Positions 34,224 to 42,468 of a DNA stretch of 64,000 nucleotides are shown in pieces (position 1 is the stretch's first letter; each line of letters opens with the position of its first letter). The stretch comes from Streptomyces antarcticus (lineage in GTDB: Bacteria; Actinomycetota; Actinomycetes; Streptomycetales; Streptomycetaceae). The stretch covers positions 31,739 through 95,738 of the forward strand of contig NZ_JAPNLM010000016.1 in NCBI RefSeq assembly GCF_026627255.1. The letters run 5' to 3'. Made by a program: the position numbers and the translations under genes. The notes beneath the pieces were generated by a model. It ran no database searches and had not been told where the DNA came from. It saw nothing but the letters and a program-made list of their open reading frames with translations.

Positions 34224-34241
34224 ATACCGACTGGTTAGTAT
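34224..34241. promoter_or_regulatory. TetR-type operator upstream of SDR/ligase operon
   Basis: ATACCGACTGGTTAGTAT, an imperfect 18-base palindrome (6 of 9 pairs). It is identical over its first 12 bases to the site at 40075-40092 read on the minus strand. It sits in the divergent gap before the SDR gene. Confidence 0.68.
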
Positions 34242-34361
34242 CCCCGCGATCCGTTCCGCGGATCTGCGGCAGCCGACCGGAGGCACCGGTGGCAGGCGAC
34301 CGGCCACCGACCACCCGCCCCGGCACCCGGCTGCCGCACCCGGCCACGAAAGGCGATCCCC

Positions 34362-35126
34362 GTGAGCGCGTACCAGGACCAGCGAGTCGTCGTCACCGGT
34401 GCGGGCGGCGGCATCGGCGCCGCCCTCGCCCGCCGCTTCGCCGCCGAGGGCGCCACCGTGGCGGTCAACGACCTCGACCCCGCCAAGGCCGCGGCGGTGG
34501 CCGACGGGATCGGCGCCCGGGCCGTCGCGGTGCCGGGCGACGCCTCGCAGATCGTGGCGGAGGCCCGCGAGGCACTCGGCGGCACGGTCGACGTCTACTG
34601 CGCCAACGCCGGACTCGCCTCGGGCGGCGACGCCTTCGCCGAGGAGGCCGTGTGGGAAGCCGCCTGGGACACCAACGTCATGGCCCACGTCCGCGCGGCC
34701 CGCCTGCTGCTGCCGGACTGGCTGGAGCGGGGGAGCGGCCGGTTCGTGTCCACCGTCTCCGCCGCCGGGCTGCTGACCATGATCGGCGCGGCGCCGTACA
34801 GTGTCACCAAGCACGGCGCGCTCGCCTTCGCCGAGTGGCTCTCGCTGACCTACCGCCACCGCGGGGTCGACGTCCACGCCATCTGCCCGCAGGGGGTGCG
34901 CACCGACATGCTGACCGCCTCGGGCTCGGCGGGCGAACTCGTCCTCGCACCGACCGCGATCGAGCCGGACGCGGTGGCGGACGCACTGTTCGACGGCATG
35001 GAGAAGGGCCGGTTCTTGATCCTCCCGCACCCCGAGGTGGCGGACTTCCACGTCGCGCGCGCCACCGACCCGGACCGCTGGCTGGGGGGCATGAACCACC
35101 TCCAGCGCAAGTGGGAGGCCAGGTGA
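34362..35126 (+). CDS. short-chain dehydrogenase/reductase
   Basis: A 254-residue SDR. The NAD(P) motif is VVTGAGGGIGAALARRF, the structural NAG is CANAGLASGG, and the catalytic set is Ser in VSAAG with Tyr and Lys in YSVTKHG. It should oxidise or reduce a hydroxy/keto group, plausibly a hydroxyacyl-CoA given its neighbours. The GTG start at 34362 is preceded by AAAGGCGATC. Its stop overlaps the start of the acyl-CoA ligase gene (GTGA), so the two are coupled. Confidence 0.92.
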   Translation: MSAYQDQRVVVTGAGGGIGAALARRFAAEGATVAVNDLDPAKAAAVADGIGARAVAVPGDASQIVAEAREALGGTVDVYCANAGLASGGDAFAEEAVWEAAWDTNVMAHVRAARLLLPDWLERGSGRFVSTVSAAGLLTMIGAAPYSVTKHGALAFAEWLSLTYRHRGVDVHAICPQGVRTDMLTASGSAGELVLAPTAIEPDAVADALFDGMEKGRFLILPHPEVADFHVARATDPDRWLGGMNHLQRKWEAR

Positions 35127-36901
35127 GCCCGCTGACCGCCGCCGCCCAGGACTCCCCGTACGCCGCCAGGCCCTGGCTCGGGCTGCTCAGCCCGGCCCAG
35201 CGCGCCCCCGTCCAGCCGCCGCCCACGGTGCTGCACGCCTTCCGCGCCGCCGCGGCCCGGGCGCCCGGGCGCACCGCCCTGGCCTACTTCGACGGCCGCA
35301 CCGGCTACGCCGACGCCGACGCGCTCTCCGACTCGGTCGCCGGGCACCTCGCCGAGCGGGGCGTCCGCCGCGGCGACCGGGTCGCCGTCATGCTCCAGAA
35401 CACCCCGCACTTCGTGCTCGCCGTCCTCGCCGCCTGGAAGGCGGGCGCGGTGGTCGTCCCGCTGAACCCGATGTACAAGTCCGGTGAGGTCGGACACGTC
35501 CTGCGCGACTCCGGGGCCGTCGCGCTCGTCTGCGAGGTACGGGCGTGGGACGCGTACCTGGGGGAGGCCGTCCGGGACAGTGCCGTGCGCACCGTCCTGA
35601 CCGCGAGCGACCTGGACTTCCAGACGCGGAACGACCCCCGGGTCCTGCGGACCGACCCGGCACCGGACCCCGGGGCCGCCGCCCCGGCGAACTGTCCGGC
35701 GGACGGGCTCGCCGACCGTCCGGCGGACGGGCTCCCCGTCCGTCCGGCCGACGGGGTCAGCGTCCCTCCCGCCCGCGACGTCGCCGACCTCACCGCCGTC
35801 GCCCGGCACGGCCACCCGGCCCCGGACGACCCGCGCCTCACCGCCGCAGACACCGCGCTCATCAGCTACACCTCCGGCACCAGCGGCACCCCCAAGGGCG
35901 CGCTGAACCCGCACGGCGCGCTCACCTACAACGCCGTCCGCCAGGTGACCGGCCACCCGCTCCCCGAGGGCGCCACCTACTTCGCCCTCGCGCCCCTCTT
36001 CCACATCACCGGCATGGTGTGCCAGCTCGCCGCCTGCTTCGCCAACGCCGGCACCCTCGCCCTCGCCCACCGCTTCGACGCCGGCGCCGTCCTCGACGCC
36101 TTCCTCGAACACCGCCCCGCCTACGCCGTCGGCCCGGCCACCGCCTTCATGGCCCTCGCCGCCCACCCGGCCGCCACCGCGGACCACTTCGCCTCCTTCC
36201 GGGTGCTCTCCTCGGGCGGCGCCCCGCTGCCGCCCGCGCTCGTCGAGCGGCTGCGCGCCGCCTTCGGTTTCTACCTCCGCAACGGCTACGGCCTCACCGA
36301 GTGCACCGCCCCCTGCGCCTCCGTCCCCGTACACCTCGAAGCACCCGTCGACCCCGTCTCAGGCACCCTCTCGGTGGGCCTGCCCGGCGCCGACACCGTC
36401 GTACGGATCCTCGACGAGCGGGGCGCCGAAGTACCCCTCGGCGAACCCGGCGAGATAGCCGTCCGCGGCCCGCAGGTCGTGCCCGGCTACTGGGGCCTGC
36501 CCGAGGACACCGCCCGGGCCTTCCCGGACGGCGAACTGCGCACCGGGGACGTCGGGTTCATGGACCCGTCCGGCTGGCTCTACGTCGTCGACCGCAAGAA
36601 GGACATGATCAACGCCTCCGGCTTCAAGGTCTGGCCGCGCGAGGTCGAGGACGTGCTCTACACCCACCCCGCCGTCCGCGAGGCCGCCGTCGTCGGCGTC
36701 CCGGACCCGTACCGCGGGGAGAGCGTGAAGGCGTACGTGAGCCTGCGCCCCGGTGCCCCGGCCACACCGGAGGAGCTGTCCGCGTACTGCGCCGCGCGCC
36801 TCGCCGCGTACAAATACCCGCGCCGGGTGGAGATCCTGCCTGTCCTTCCGAAGACGACCAGTGGCAAGATCCTGCGACGGGAACTGCGCGACCGCGGCTG
36901 A
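35123..36901 (+). CDS. AMP-dependent acyl-CoA synthetase/ligase
   Basis: A 592-residue adenylate-forming enzyme that activates a carboxylic acid with ATP and CoA. The P-loop is SYTSGTSGTPKG, and A-motifs NGYGLTECTAP and RTGDVGFMDPSGWLYVVDRKKDMI are present. The C-terminal catalytic Lys is in KTTSGKILRREL. An inserted stretch near residues 190-215 contains duplicated PADG-L/V-P/R units absent from most relatives. It is coupled to the SDR gene and followed by a TetR gene, so it likely starts the breakdown of an unusual fatty acid handled by the acyl-CoA dehydrogenase and kinase nearby. Confidence 0.93.
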   Translation: MSPLTAAAQDSPYAARPWLGLLSPAQRAPVQPPPTVLHAFRAAAARAPGRTALAYFDGRTGYADADALSDSVAGHLAERGVRRGDRVAVMLQNTPHFVLAVLAAWKAGAVVVPLNPMYKSGEVGHVLRDSGAVALVCEVRAWDAYLGEAVRDSAVRTVLTASDLDFQTRNDPRVLRTDPAPDPGAAAPANCPADGLADRPADGLPVRPADGVSVPPARDVADLTAVARHGHPAPDDPRLTAADTALISYTSGTSGTPKGALNPHGALTYNAVRQVTGHPLPEGATYFALAPLFHITGMVCQLAACFANAGTLALAHRFDAGAVLDAFLEHRPAYAVGPATAFMALAAHPAATADHFASFRVLSSGGAPLPPALVERLRAAFGFYLRNGYGLTECTAPCASVPVHLEAPVDPVSGTLSVGLPGADTVVRILDERGAEVPLGEPGEIAVRGPQVVPGYWGLPEDTARAFPDGELRTGDVGFMDPSGWLYVVDRKKDMINASGFKVWPREVEDVLYTHPAVREAAVVGVPDPYRGESVKAYVSLRPGAPATPEELSAYCAARLAAYKYPRRVEILPVLPKTTSGKILRRELRDRG

Positions 36902-36958
36902 AAACAGCCGGACGGCCGCCCGGGGCACGACGAAGCACACGGAAGGAAGGTCAGCGCC

Positions 36959-37564
36959 ATGGCGGCCAGGACCACGGAGCCCGAGGGCACGCACGAAGCG
37001 CCGGTACCGCAGCGCCTGCTGGCCGTCGCCACCAGGCTGTTCGCCGAGCGGGGCTACGACCGCACCTCGGTGCAGGAGATCGTCGAGGCGGCCGGCGTCA
37101 CCAAGGGCGCGCTCTACCACTACTTCGGTTCCAAGGACGACCTGCTGCACGAGGTGTACGCGCGGATGCTGCGCCTCCAGCAGCAGCGGCTCGACGCGGT
37201 GGCCGGATCCGACGCCCCGGTGGAGGAGCGGCTGCGCGCGGCCGCCGCCGACGTGGTCGTGACCACCATCGAGAACCTGGACGACGCGATGATCTTCTTC
37301 CGGTCGATGCACCAGCTCAGCCCGGAGAAGTTCAAGCAGGTACGGGCGGAACGCCGGCGCTACCACGAGCGGTTCCGGGCGCTGGTCGAAGAGGGCCAGC
37401 GCACCGGGGTGTTCTCCACGGCCACCCCCGCCGACCTGGTGGTGGACTACCACTTCGGGTCCGTGCACCACCTCTCCACCTGGTACCGCGCGGACGGCCC
37501 GCTCACCCCCCAGCAGGTCGCCGACCACCTCGCGGACCTGCTGCTGCGCGCCCTGCGTCCCTGA
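36959..37564 (+). CDS. TetR-family regulator of acyl-CoA catabolism
   Basis: A 201-residue regulator. The helix-turn-helix is TSVQEIVEAAGVTKGALYHYFGSKDDLL. The ligand domain contains FFRSMHQLSPEKFKQVRAERRRYHERF, typical of TetR proteins near fatty-acid genes. The ATG follows GGAAGGAAGG. Palindromes beginning ATACCGACTGGT lie before the SDR-ligase operon and before the kinase/acyl-CoA dehydrogenase operon, flanking this gene on both sides; I infer that it binds them. Confidence 0.9.
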   Translation: MAARTTEPEGTHEAPVPQRLLAVATRLFAERGYDRTSVQEIVEAAGVTKGALYHYFGSKDDLLHEVYARMLRLQQQRLDAVAGSDAPVEERLRAAAADVVVTTIENLDDAMIFFRSMHQLSPEKFKQVRAERRRYHERFRALVEEGQRTGVFSTATPADLVVDYHFGSVHHLSTWYRADGPLTPQQVADHLADLLLRALRP

Positions 37565-37619
37565 CGGCTCACCGCGCGGGGGCGGGGTGGTCGGTGTACC
37601 CCTCCGGCCCCTGCCGCCC

Positions 37620-37667
37620 GAGCCGAGCCGGGTCCGAGCCGAGCCGGGTCCGAGCCGAGCCGGGTCC
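37620..37667. repeat. 16-base tandem repeat
   Basis: GAGCCGAGCCGGGTCC occurs three times in perfect tandem, followed by decayed copies to about 37730. It lies in the convergent gap between the TetR and acyl-CoA dehydrogenase genes and codes for nothing apparent. Confidence 0.75.
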
Positions 37668-37752
37668 GAGCCGGGGTCCGGGTCCGAGCCCGGGGCCGAG
37701 CCGAGCCCGGGTCCGACCCGGGCCCGAGCTCCGGCCCCCCGACCGCCGGAGG

Positions 37753-38967
37753 CTACTGGTACCGCTTCAGCTCCCGGCGGGCCAGCGACCGCTGGTGCAC
37801 CTCGTCCGGGCCGTCCGCCAGCCGCAGCGTCCGCGCCGCCGCCCACAGCTCGGCCAGCGGGAAGTCCTGGCTCACCCCGCCCGCGCCGTGCAGCTGCACC
37901 GCCTGGTCCAGGATGGCCACCACCGCCCGCGGCGTCGCGATCTTGATCGCCTGGATCTCGGTGTGCGCGCCCCGGTTGCCGACCGTGTCCATCAGCCAGG
38001 CCGTCTTCAGCACCAGCAGCCGCAACTGCTCCACCGACACCCGCGCGTCCGCGATCCAGTTCTGCACGACCCCCTGCGCCGCCAGCGGCTTGCCGAAGGC
38101 CGTGCGCTCCAGCGCCCGCCGGCACATCAGCTCGATGGCCCGCTCCGCCATGCCGATGAGCCGCATGCAGTGGTGGATGCGGCCCGGGCCGAGCCGCGCC
38201 TGCGCGATGGCGAAGCCGGTGCCCTCCTCGCCGATCAGGCCGGCCGCCGGGATCCGCACACCGTCGAAGACGACCTCGGCGTGACCGCCGTGGTCGTGGT
38301 CCTCGTACCCGTACACCGTCATGGCCCGGCGGACCTCGACGCCCGGGGTGTCGCGCGGGACCAGGATCATCGACTGCTGGCGCCGCGGATCGGCCCCGCC
38401 CGGGTCCGTCTTGCCCATCACGATGAAGACCGCGCAGTCCGGGTTCATCGCCCCGGAGATGAACCACTTGCGCCCCGTGACCACGTACGCGTCGCCCGAG
38501 CGCTCGATCCGGGTCTCGACGTTGGTCGCGTCCGAGGACGCCACGTCGGGCTCGGTCATCGCGAACGCCGACCGGATCTCCCCCGCCAGCAGGGGCTCCA
38601 GCCACTGCTTCTTCTGCGCCTCGTTCCCGAACTGGGAGAGCAGCTCCATGTTCCCCGTGTCCGGGGCCGCGCAGTTGGTCGCCGTCGGAGCCAGGTGCGG
38701 GCTGCGGCCGGTGATCTCGGCGAGCGGGGCGTACTGGAGGTTCGTCAGCCCGGCGCCGTGCTCGGCGTCGGGCAGGAAGAGGTTCCACAGGCCCTGGCGG
38801 CGCGCCTCGGCCTTCAGTTCACCGAAGACGGCCGGGGTGTCCCAGGGCGAGGCCAGCCGCGCGCGCTGCTCGGCGGCGACGGGCTCCGCCGGGTAGACGT
38901 ACTCCTCCATGAACGCGAGGAGCCGCTCGCGGAGTTCCTCGGTCCGGGCATCGAATGCGAAGTCCAT
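37753..38967 (-). CDS. acyl-CoA dehydrogenase (ACAD10/11-like)
   Basis: A 404-residue flavin dehydrogenase. It has FAMTEPDVASSDATN and the WFISGAMNPDCAVFIVMGKT block. The C-terminus LRLADGPDEVHQRSLARRELK is the pattern I associate with the ACAD10/11 branch rather than the YEGT class. It is the second gene of a pair behind an APH-type kinase; in ACAD10 and ACAD11 the same two modules are fused. That argues for a role in 4-hydroxy acid breakdown through a phosphorylated acyl-CoA. The gene starts at an ATG 12 bases after the kinase stop. Confidence 0.9.
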   Translation of the reverse strand: MDFAFDARTEELRERLLAFMEEYVYPAEPVAAEQRARLASPWDTPAVFGELKAEARRQGLWNLFLPDAEHGAGLTNLQYAPLAEITGRSPHLAPTATNCAAPDTGNMELLSQFGNEAQKKQWLEPLLAGEIRSAFAMTEPDVASSDATNVETRIERSGDAYVVTGRKWFISGAMNPDCAVFIVMGKTDPGGADPRRQQSMILVPRDTPGVEVRRAMTVYGYEDHDHGGHAEVVFDGVRIPAAGLIGEEGTGFAIAQARLGPGRIHHCMRLIGMAERAIELMCRRALERTAFGKPLAAQGVVQNWIADARVSVEQLRLLVLKTAWLMDTVGNRGAHTEIQAIKIATPRAVVAILDQAVQLHGAGGVSQDFPLAELWAAARTLRLADGPDEVHQRSLARRELKRYQ

Positions 38968-38979
38968 GGGATGAGTGCC

Positions 38980-40020
38980 TCAGCCTTTCCGGAAGTCCTG
39001 CAGAGTGGTCAGTCCGTGCTCGATGAAGACCGGGACCAGCTCGCCGATCCGGTCGAAGCCGGCGCCGACGGTCTGTCCCAGCGTGTAGCGGTAGTGGATG
39101 CCCTCGAGGATCACCGCGAGCTTGAACCAGGCGAAGGCCGTGTACCAGGCGATCGACCCGGTGTCGCGCCCGGAGCGGGCGGCGTACCGCTCGATCAGCT
39201 CGGCGGGCTGCGGATGTCCCGGCGCCCCGCTCGTCGTGCTGACCGGGGACTCGGTCAGGCCGAGGTCGGAGCTGTACATCACCAGCAGCCCCAGGTCGGT
39301 CAGCGGATCGCCCAGCGTGGACATCTCCCAGTCCAGCACGGCCCGGATCGTGTCGTCAGGGCCGCCGATCAGCACGTTGTCGAGGCGGAAGTCCCCGTGC
39401 ACCACCGTCGGGGCGGGGGAGCAGGGCAGTGCCCGGCCGAGCGCGCCGTGCAACTCGTCGATCCCGGCGAGGTCCCGGCCGCGCGAGGCCGCCAGTTGCT
39501 TGCCCCACCGGCGCACCTGCCGGTCGAGGAAGCCCTCGGGGCGGCCGAAGTCGCCGAGTCCCACCGCCTCCGGGTCCACCGCGTGCAGGTCGACCAGGGT
39601 GTCGACCAGCCCGAGCACGGCCCGCCGGGTCCGCTCGGGGCCGAGGGCGGCCAGCTCGCCGGCCGTCCGGTACGGCACGCCGTCCACGTACTCCATGACG
39701 TAGAACGGCGCCCCGAGCACGGACTCGTCCTCGCACAGCAGCACCGTCCCCGGCACCGGCACGGCCGTACCGTGCAGCGCGCTGATCACCCGGTGCTCGC
39801 GCCGCATGTCGTGCGCGGTGGCCAGGACGTGCCCCAGCGGGGGCCGGCGCACCACCCAGCGGGCGGTGCCGTCGGTGATCTCGTACGTGAGGTTCGACCG
39901 GCCGCCTTCGATGAGCCGGCCGCGCAGCGGCCCGGAGGCGAGTCCCGGCCGCGCGGCGCCGAGATGGCCGCGCAGCCGCTCCAGGTCGAGGCCCCGGGGA
40001 TCGGCTGAGGCTGAGGACAT
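38980..40020 (-). CDS. APH-family phosphotransferase (ACAD10/11 kinase-domain type)
   Basis: A 346-residue kinase-like protein of the aminoglycoside phosphotransferase fold. The nucleotide-binding stretch is GGRSNLTYEI with Lys replaced in WVVRRPP. The catalytic loop is VVHGDFRLDNVLI and the metal-binding motif is VLDWEMSTLGDPLTDLG. Relatives are fused to acyl-CoA dehydrogenases in animals, where they phosphorylate 4-hydroxyacyl-CoA. Here the partner dehydrogenase follows after 12 bases. The ATG at 40020 heads the operon, and a TetR-type operator lies 55 bases upstream. Not an antibiotic-resistance enzyme on this evidence. Confidence 0.88.
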   Translation of the reverse strand: MSSASADPRGLDLERLRGHLGAARPGLASGPLRGRLIEGGRSNLTYEITDGTARWVVRRPPLGHVLATAHDMRREHRVISALHGTAVPVPGTVLLCEDESVLGAPFYVMEYVDGVPYRTAGELAALGPERTRRAVLGLVDTLVDLHAVDPEAVGLGDFGRPEGFLDRQVRRWGKQLAASRGRDLAGIDELHGALGRALPCSPAPTVVHGDFRLDNVLIGGPDDTIRAVLDWEMSTLGDPLTDLGLLVMYSSDLGLTESPVSTTSGAPGHPQPAELIERYAARSGRDTGSIAWYTAFAWFKLAVILEGIHYRYTLGQTVGAGFDRIGELVPVFIEHGLTTLQDFRKG

Positions 40021-40074
40021 GGCGCGAGCCTCCGTACGGAGTCGAGGGGTGGTGTCAGACGGAACGATGCCATC

Positions 40075-40092
40075 ATGCCGACCAGTCGGTAT
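40075..40092. promoter_or_regulatory. TetR-type operator upstream of the kinase/acyl-CoA dehydrogenase operon
   Basis: ATGCCGACCAGTCGGTAT, symmetric at 7 of 9 pairs. Read on the minus strand it begins ATACCGACTGGT, the same 12 bases as the site before the SDR-ligase operon. Confidence 0.7.
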
Positions 40093-40143
40093 GCCGTCCA
40101 GAGGGTGAGGCGAAAGAACGCGTTTCGTCCCGCGGTGTCGCGC

Positions 40144-40214
40144 CCCGGACCGCGGTATCACGCGCCGGACCGCCGTGTCAGCCCCGGACCGCCGTGTCAC
40201 GCCCGGACCGCCGG
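40144..40214. repeat. imperfect tandem repeat
   Basis: About four copies of a 17-20 base unit close to CCGGACCGCCGTGTCA lie between the MBL-fold gene end and the operator. Non-coding as far as can be seen. Confidence 0.6.
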
Positions 40215-40247
40215 GCCGCCCCGCACCGCGGCGGCCGCGCGGCCCCG

Positions 40248-41159
40248 TCACGCGTGGCAGGGGATCGGCGTCCCGCCGTTCAGCGCCGTCATGTCCCGCA
40301 GCACCGCCGGCACGTCCAGCGGGATGCCCTCGGGCTCCCCGGCCAGCTCCGCGTAGGCCCGGTGCAGGTTCGCCACCAGCCGCTCGCTCTCCCGCCAGGC
40401 CGCGAACTCGCCGAGGTCGGCGGCACGCGCCGTCTCCAGCGGGGTCAGGCCCGCCCCCCGTCCCTCCCGGGCCAGCTCGGCCACGTACCGCAGGTAGCGT
40501 TCCGTGGCCTCGTACGCCGACGGGTCGGTGAGCGGCCCGTGGCCCGGTACGACGGTCTCCGCGTCCAGCGAGCGCAGCAGTTCCATGGCGCGCAGTGACC
40601 CGGCCAGGGAGCCCATCGCCAGGAACGGGGTCCCTCCGGCGAAGACCAGGTCGCCGGTGAACACGATCCGCTGATGCGGCAGCCACACGACCGAGTCCCC
40701 GGTGGTGTGGGCGACGCCGGGGTGGACGATCCGTACCTCCGTCCCGCCGACGTGCAGGGTCATCCGGTCGCTGTAGGTGAGATCGGGGGCGGTGATCTCT
40801 ATCGCGCCGAAGTCCGTGGCGGGCCAGATCATCTCCAGCTGGTGCCCGGCCGCGAGCTGCTCGGCCCGCGCGTTGTCGTGACCGAGGATCAGCGCCTCGG
40901 GGGCGAACACGCCGTTGCCGTAGGTGTGGTCGCCGTGGTGGTGGGTGTTCACCACCGTGCGGGGGAGGGGCGCCCCGGCGGCCGTGACCGCGTCGCGCAG
41001 GGCGCGGGCCCGGCGATCGGTGGCGGCGGTGTCGACGAGCAGGGTCCGTCCGCCGTCGGTCACGAAGCCGGCGTTGTTCAGGCACCAGCCCCCGTCCGGC
41101 TGGACGTAGGCGTACACCCCGGCCGCGGGCTGGACGAGGTACGGCTCCGCAACGGTCAT
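40248..41159 (-). CDS. MBL-fold metallohydrolase
   Basis: A 303-residue metallo-beta-lactamase-fold hydrolase. The metal-binding motif is NTHHHGDHTYGNG, with further His in HPGVAHTTGDSVVW and a VPGHGPLTDP loop. It lacks a signal peptide. Such enzymes cleave thioesters, lactones or related bonds; the acyl-CoA context favours a thioester or lactone but does not prove it. The ATG at 41159 follows GGGGAGAG. It lies upstream of the kinase operon on the same strand, separated by an operator and repeats. Confidence 0.88.
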   Translation of the reverse strand: MTVAEPYLVQPAAGVYAYVQPDGGWCLNNAGFVTDGGRTLLVDTAATDRRARALRDAVTAAGAPLPRTVVNTHHHGDHTYGNGVFAPEALILGHDNARAEQLAAGHQLEMIWPATDFGAIEITAPDLTYSDRMTLHVGGTEVRIVHPGVAHTTGDSVVWLPHQRIVFTGDLVFAGGTPFLAMGSLAGSLRAMELLRSLDAETVVPGHGPLTDPSAYEATERYLRYVAELAREGRGAGLTPLETARAADLGEFAAWRESERLVANLHRAYAELAGEPEGIPLDVPAVLRDMTALNGGTPIPCHA

Positions 41160-41349
41160 CCGCGCTCTCCCCGGGTCGCTCTGACAGGAGCTCAGCATCC
41201 TGCCAGGCATCGCGGCCCCGGGGGAGGGCGCTTCACCGGCCGGTTTCCGGTCGGATTACCCGACCGCCTTCCCGACCGCCTCCCCGTACCGGCCCTTGAC
41301 CGCCTCCCCGGCCGCGCCCCCGGCCGGGAAACCGTGCGTTCCGGCCGGG

Positions 41350-41646
41350 TCAGTGGTCGTCGTAGTGCCCGTCGTGCTCGGCGTGCCGGTGGCCGTCGTG
41401 CACGTAGTCGACGTGGTCTCCGTGCGGGACCGCCTCGTGGCCGCAGTCCGAGCCGTGCGCGTGGGCGTGGCCCTCGTGGGCGGTGTGCCCGGCGGGCTCG
41501 CACTCGTCCCAGTGGCCGGAGTGCTCCCGGTGCAGGTGGCCGTCGTGCGCGTAGTCGACGTGGTCTCCGTGCGGGACCGCGCGGTGGCCGCAGTCGGAGC
41601 CGTGGGTGTGCTCGTGGGTCGGGTGCTCGTGGTGCAGGGTCGTCAT
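41350..41646 (-). CDS. duplicated His-rich metal-binding protein
   Basis: A 98-residue protein with 28 His and only three Cys. It is an internal duplication: HGSDCGH followed by AVPHGDHVDY, AHDGH or VHDGH, HLHREH or HRHAEH, and a GHWDEC or GHYDDH end. It has no signal peptide or helix-forming hydrophobic stretch. The spacing of His, Asp and Cys suits binding of several Zn, Ni or Co ions, so storage, buffering or metallochaperone function is likely. The DNA is also duplicated. I recall related short His-rich proteins in actinobacteria. No clear Zur box is seen upstream. The ATG at 41646 is the only good start. Confidence 0.85.
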   Translation of the reverse strand: MTTLHHEHPTHEHTHGSDCGHRAVPHGDHVDYAHDGHLHREHSGHWDECEPAGHTAHEGHAHAHGSDCGHEAVPHGDHVDYVHDGHRHAEHDGHYDDH

Positions 41647-41728
41647 GGCGCCGAGGCTAGTGGGAATCGCACCGAATCGCCCGTTATCGACCGATGGCGC
41701 GGCGAATCCCGATCATCGGACGGACGGA

Positions 41729-42064
41729 TCAGCCGATCACCGCCGGCAGGACCAGCAGCGCCACCGCGAACACCGCCAGCGCCACCGTGCACGCGACCGC
41801 CGCCAGGGCCGTCCCGGACGCCAGCCCCCGCGGCCGGGCCTCCGCCAGCTCCCGCATCCGCAGGTGCGCCACCCACAGGAACGCCATCCAGAGCAGCACG
41901 ATCACCCCCGCCCCGGCCGCGTCCGCCGGAGTGCCGGGCCCGCGCAGCGCCTGCCGCAGTCCCAGTACCGCCGCGACCGAGCAGGCCAGCGTCGTACGCC
42001 GCCACGCGAGCCGGGTCCGCTCCGGCTGGAGTCCGGCGTCGCGGGCCGCCGCGGGGGCCGTCAC
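41729..42064 (-). CDS. DUF202 membrane protein
   Basis: A 111-residue protein of the DUF202 family. The signature LQPERTRLAWRRTTLACS precedes three hydrophobic helices. The GTG start overlaps the stop of the upstream DUF202 gene (GTGA), so the two are coupled and may form a heteromer. Function unknown. Confidence 0.88.
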   Translation of the reverse strand: MTAPAAARDAGLQPERTRLAWRRTTLACSVAAVLGLRQALRGPGTPADAAGAGVIVLLWMAFLWVAHLRMRELAEARPRGLASGTALAAVACTVALAVFAVALLVLPAVIG

Positions 42065-42459
42065 CGCCCCTTCGTCCAGCCCAGCAGCACGACCGCCATC
42101 ATCGTCACGGCGACCAGCGCCACACCCGCCGTCAGCAGCACCGGGAACCGCGACAGCGGCAGGTCCTCGCCCCGCCGCATCGCCCGCTCGCAGCGCACCC
42201 AGTGGTTCAACGCCCGCACCGCGCAGGCCGCACCGACCGCGAGCAGAGCCAGCGCCATCCCGACCCGCACCGCCCACCGCAGGTCCGGCAGGAACTGGTC
42301 CACCGCGAACCCGCCGCCCACCAGCGCCAGGGCGGTCCGGATCCAGGCGAGGAAGGTCCGCTCGTTGGCCAGCGAGAAGCGGTAGTCGGGGGTCTCGCCC
42401 TCGTCCTTCAGCCGCGCGGGCGCGAACCAGAGGCGGACGTCCTTGACGAAGTCGATCAC
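42061..42459 (-). CDS. DUF202 (YidH-like) membrane protein
   Basis: A 132-residue membrane protein. The DUF202 signature is YRFSLANERTFLAWIRTALALVGGG, and three hydrophobic helices follow. Its stop overlaps the next DUF202 start. The GTG at 42459 gives VIDFVKDVRLWFAP, a usual N-terminus for the family. Two different DUF202 proteins in tandem are common in actinobacteria. Function unknown. Confidence 0.9.
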   Translation of the reverse strand: MIDFVKDVRLWFAPARLKDEGETPDYRFSLANERTFLAWIRTALALVGGGFAVDQFLPDLRWAVRVGMALALLAVGAACAVRALNHWVRCERAMRRGEDLPLSRFPVLLTAGVALVAVTMMAVVLLGWTKGR

Positions 42460-42468
42460 CCGGTCAAT

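Noticed and set aside
38980..40020. Aminoglycoside resistance by the APH-fold kinase
   Set aside because: The sequence and the neighbouring acyl-CoA dehydrogenase fit the ACAD10/11 kinase type; nothing supports antibiotic modification.
41647..41728. A Zur box upstream of the His-rich gene
   Set aside because: No TGAAAATGATTTTCA-like palindrome is visible in the gap.
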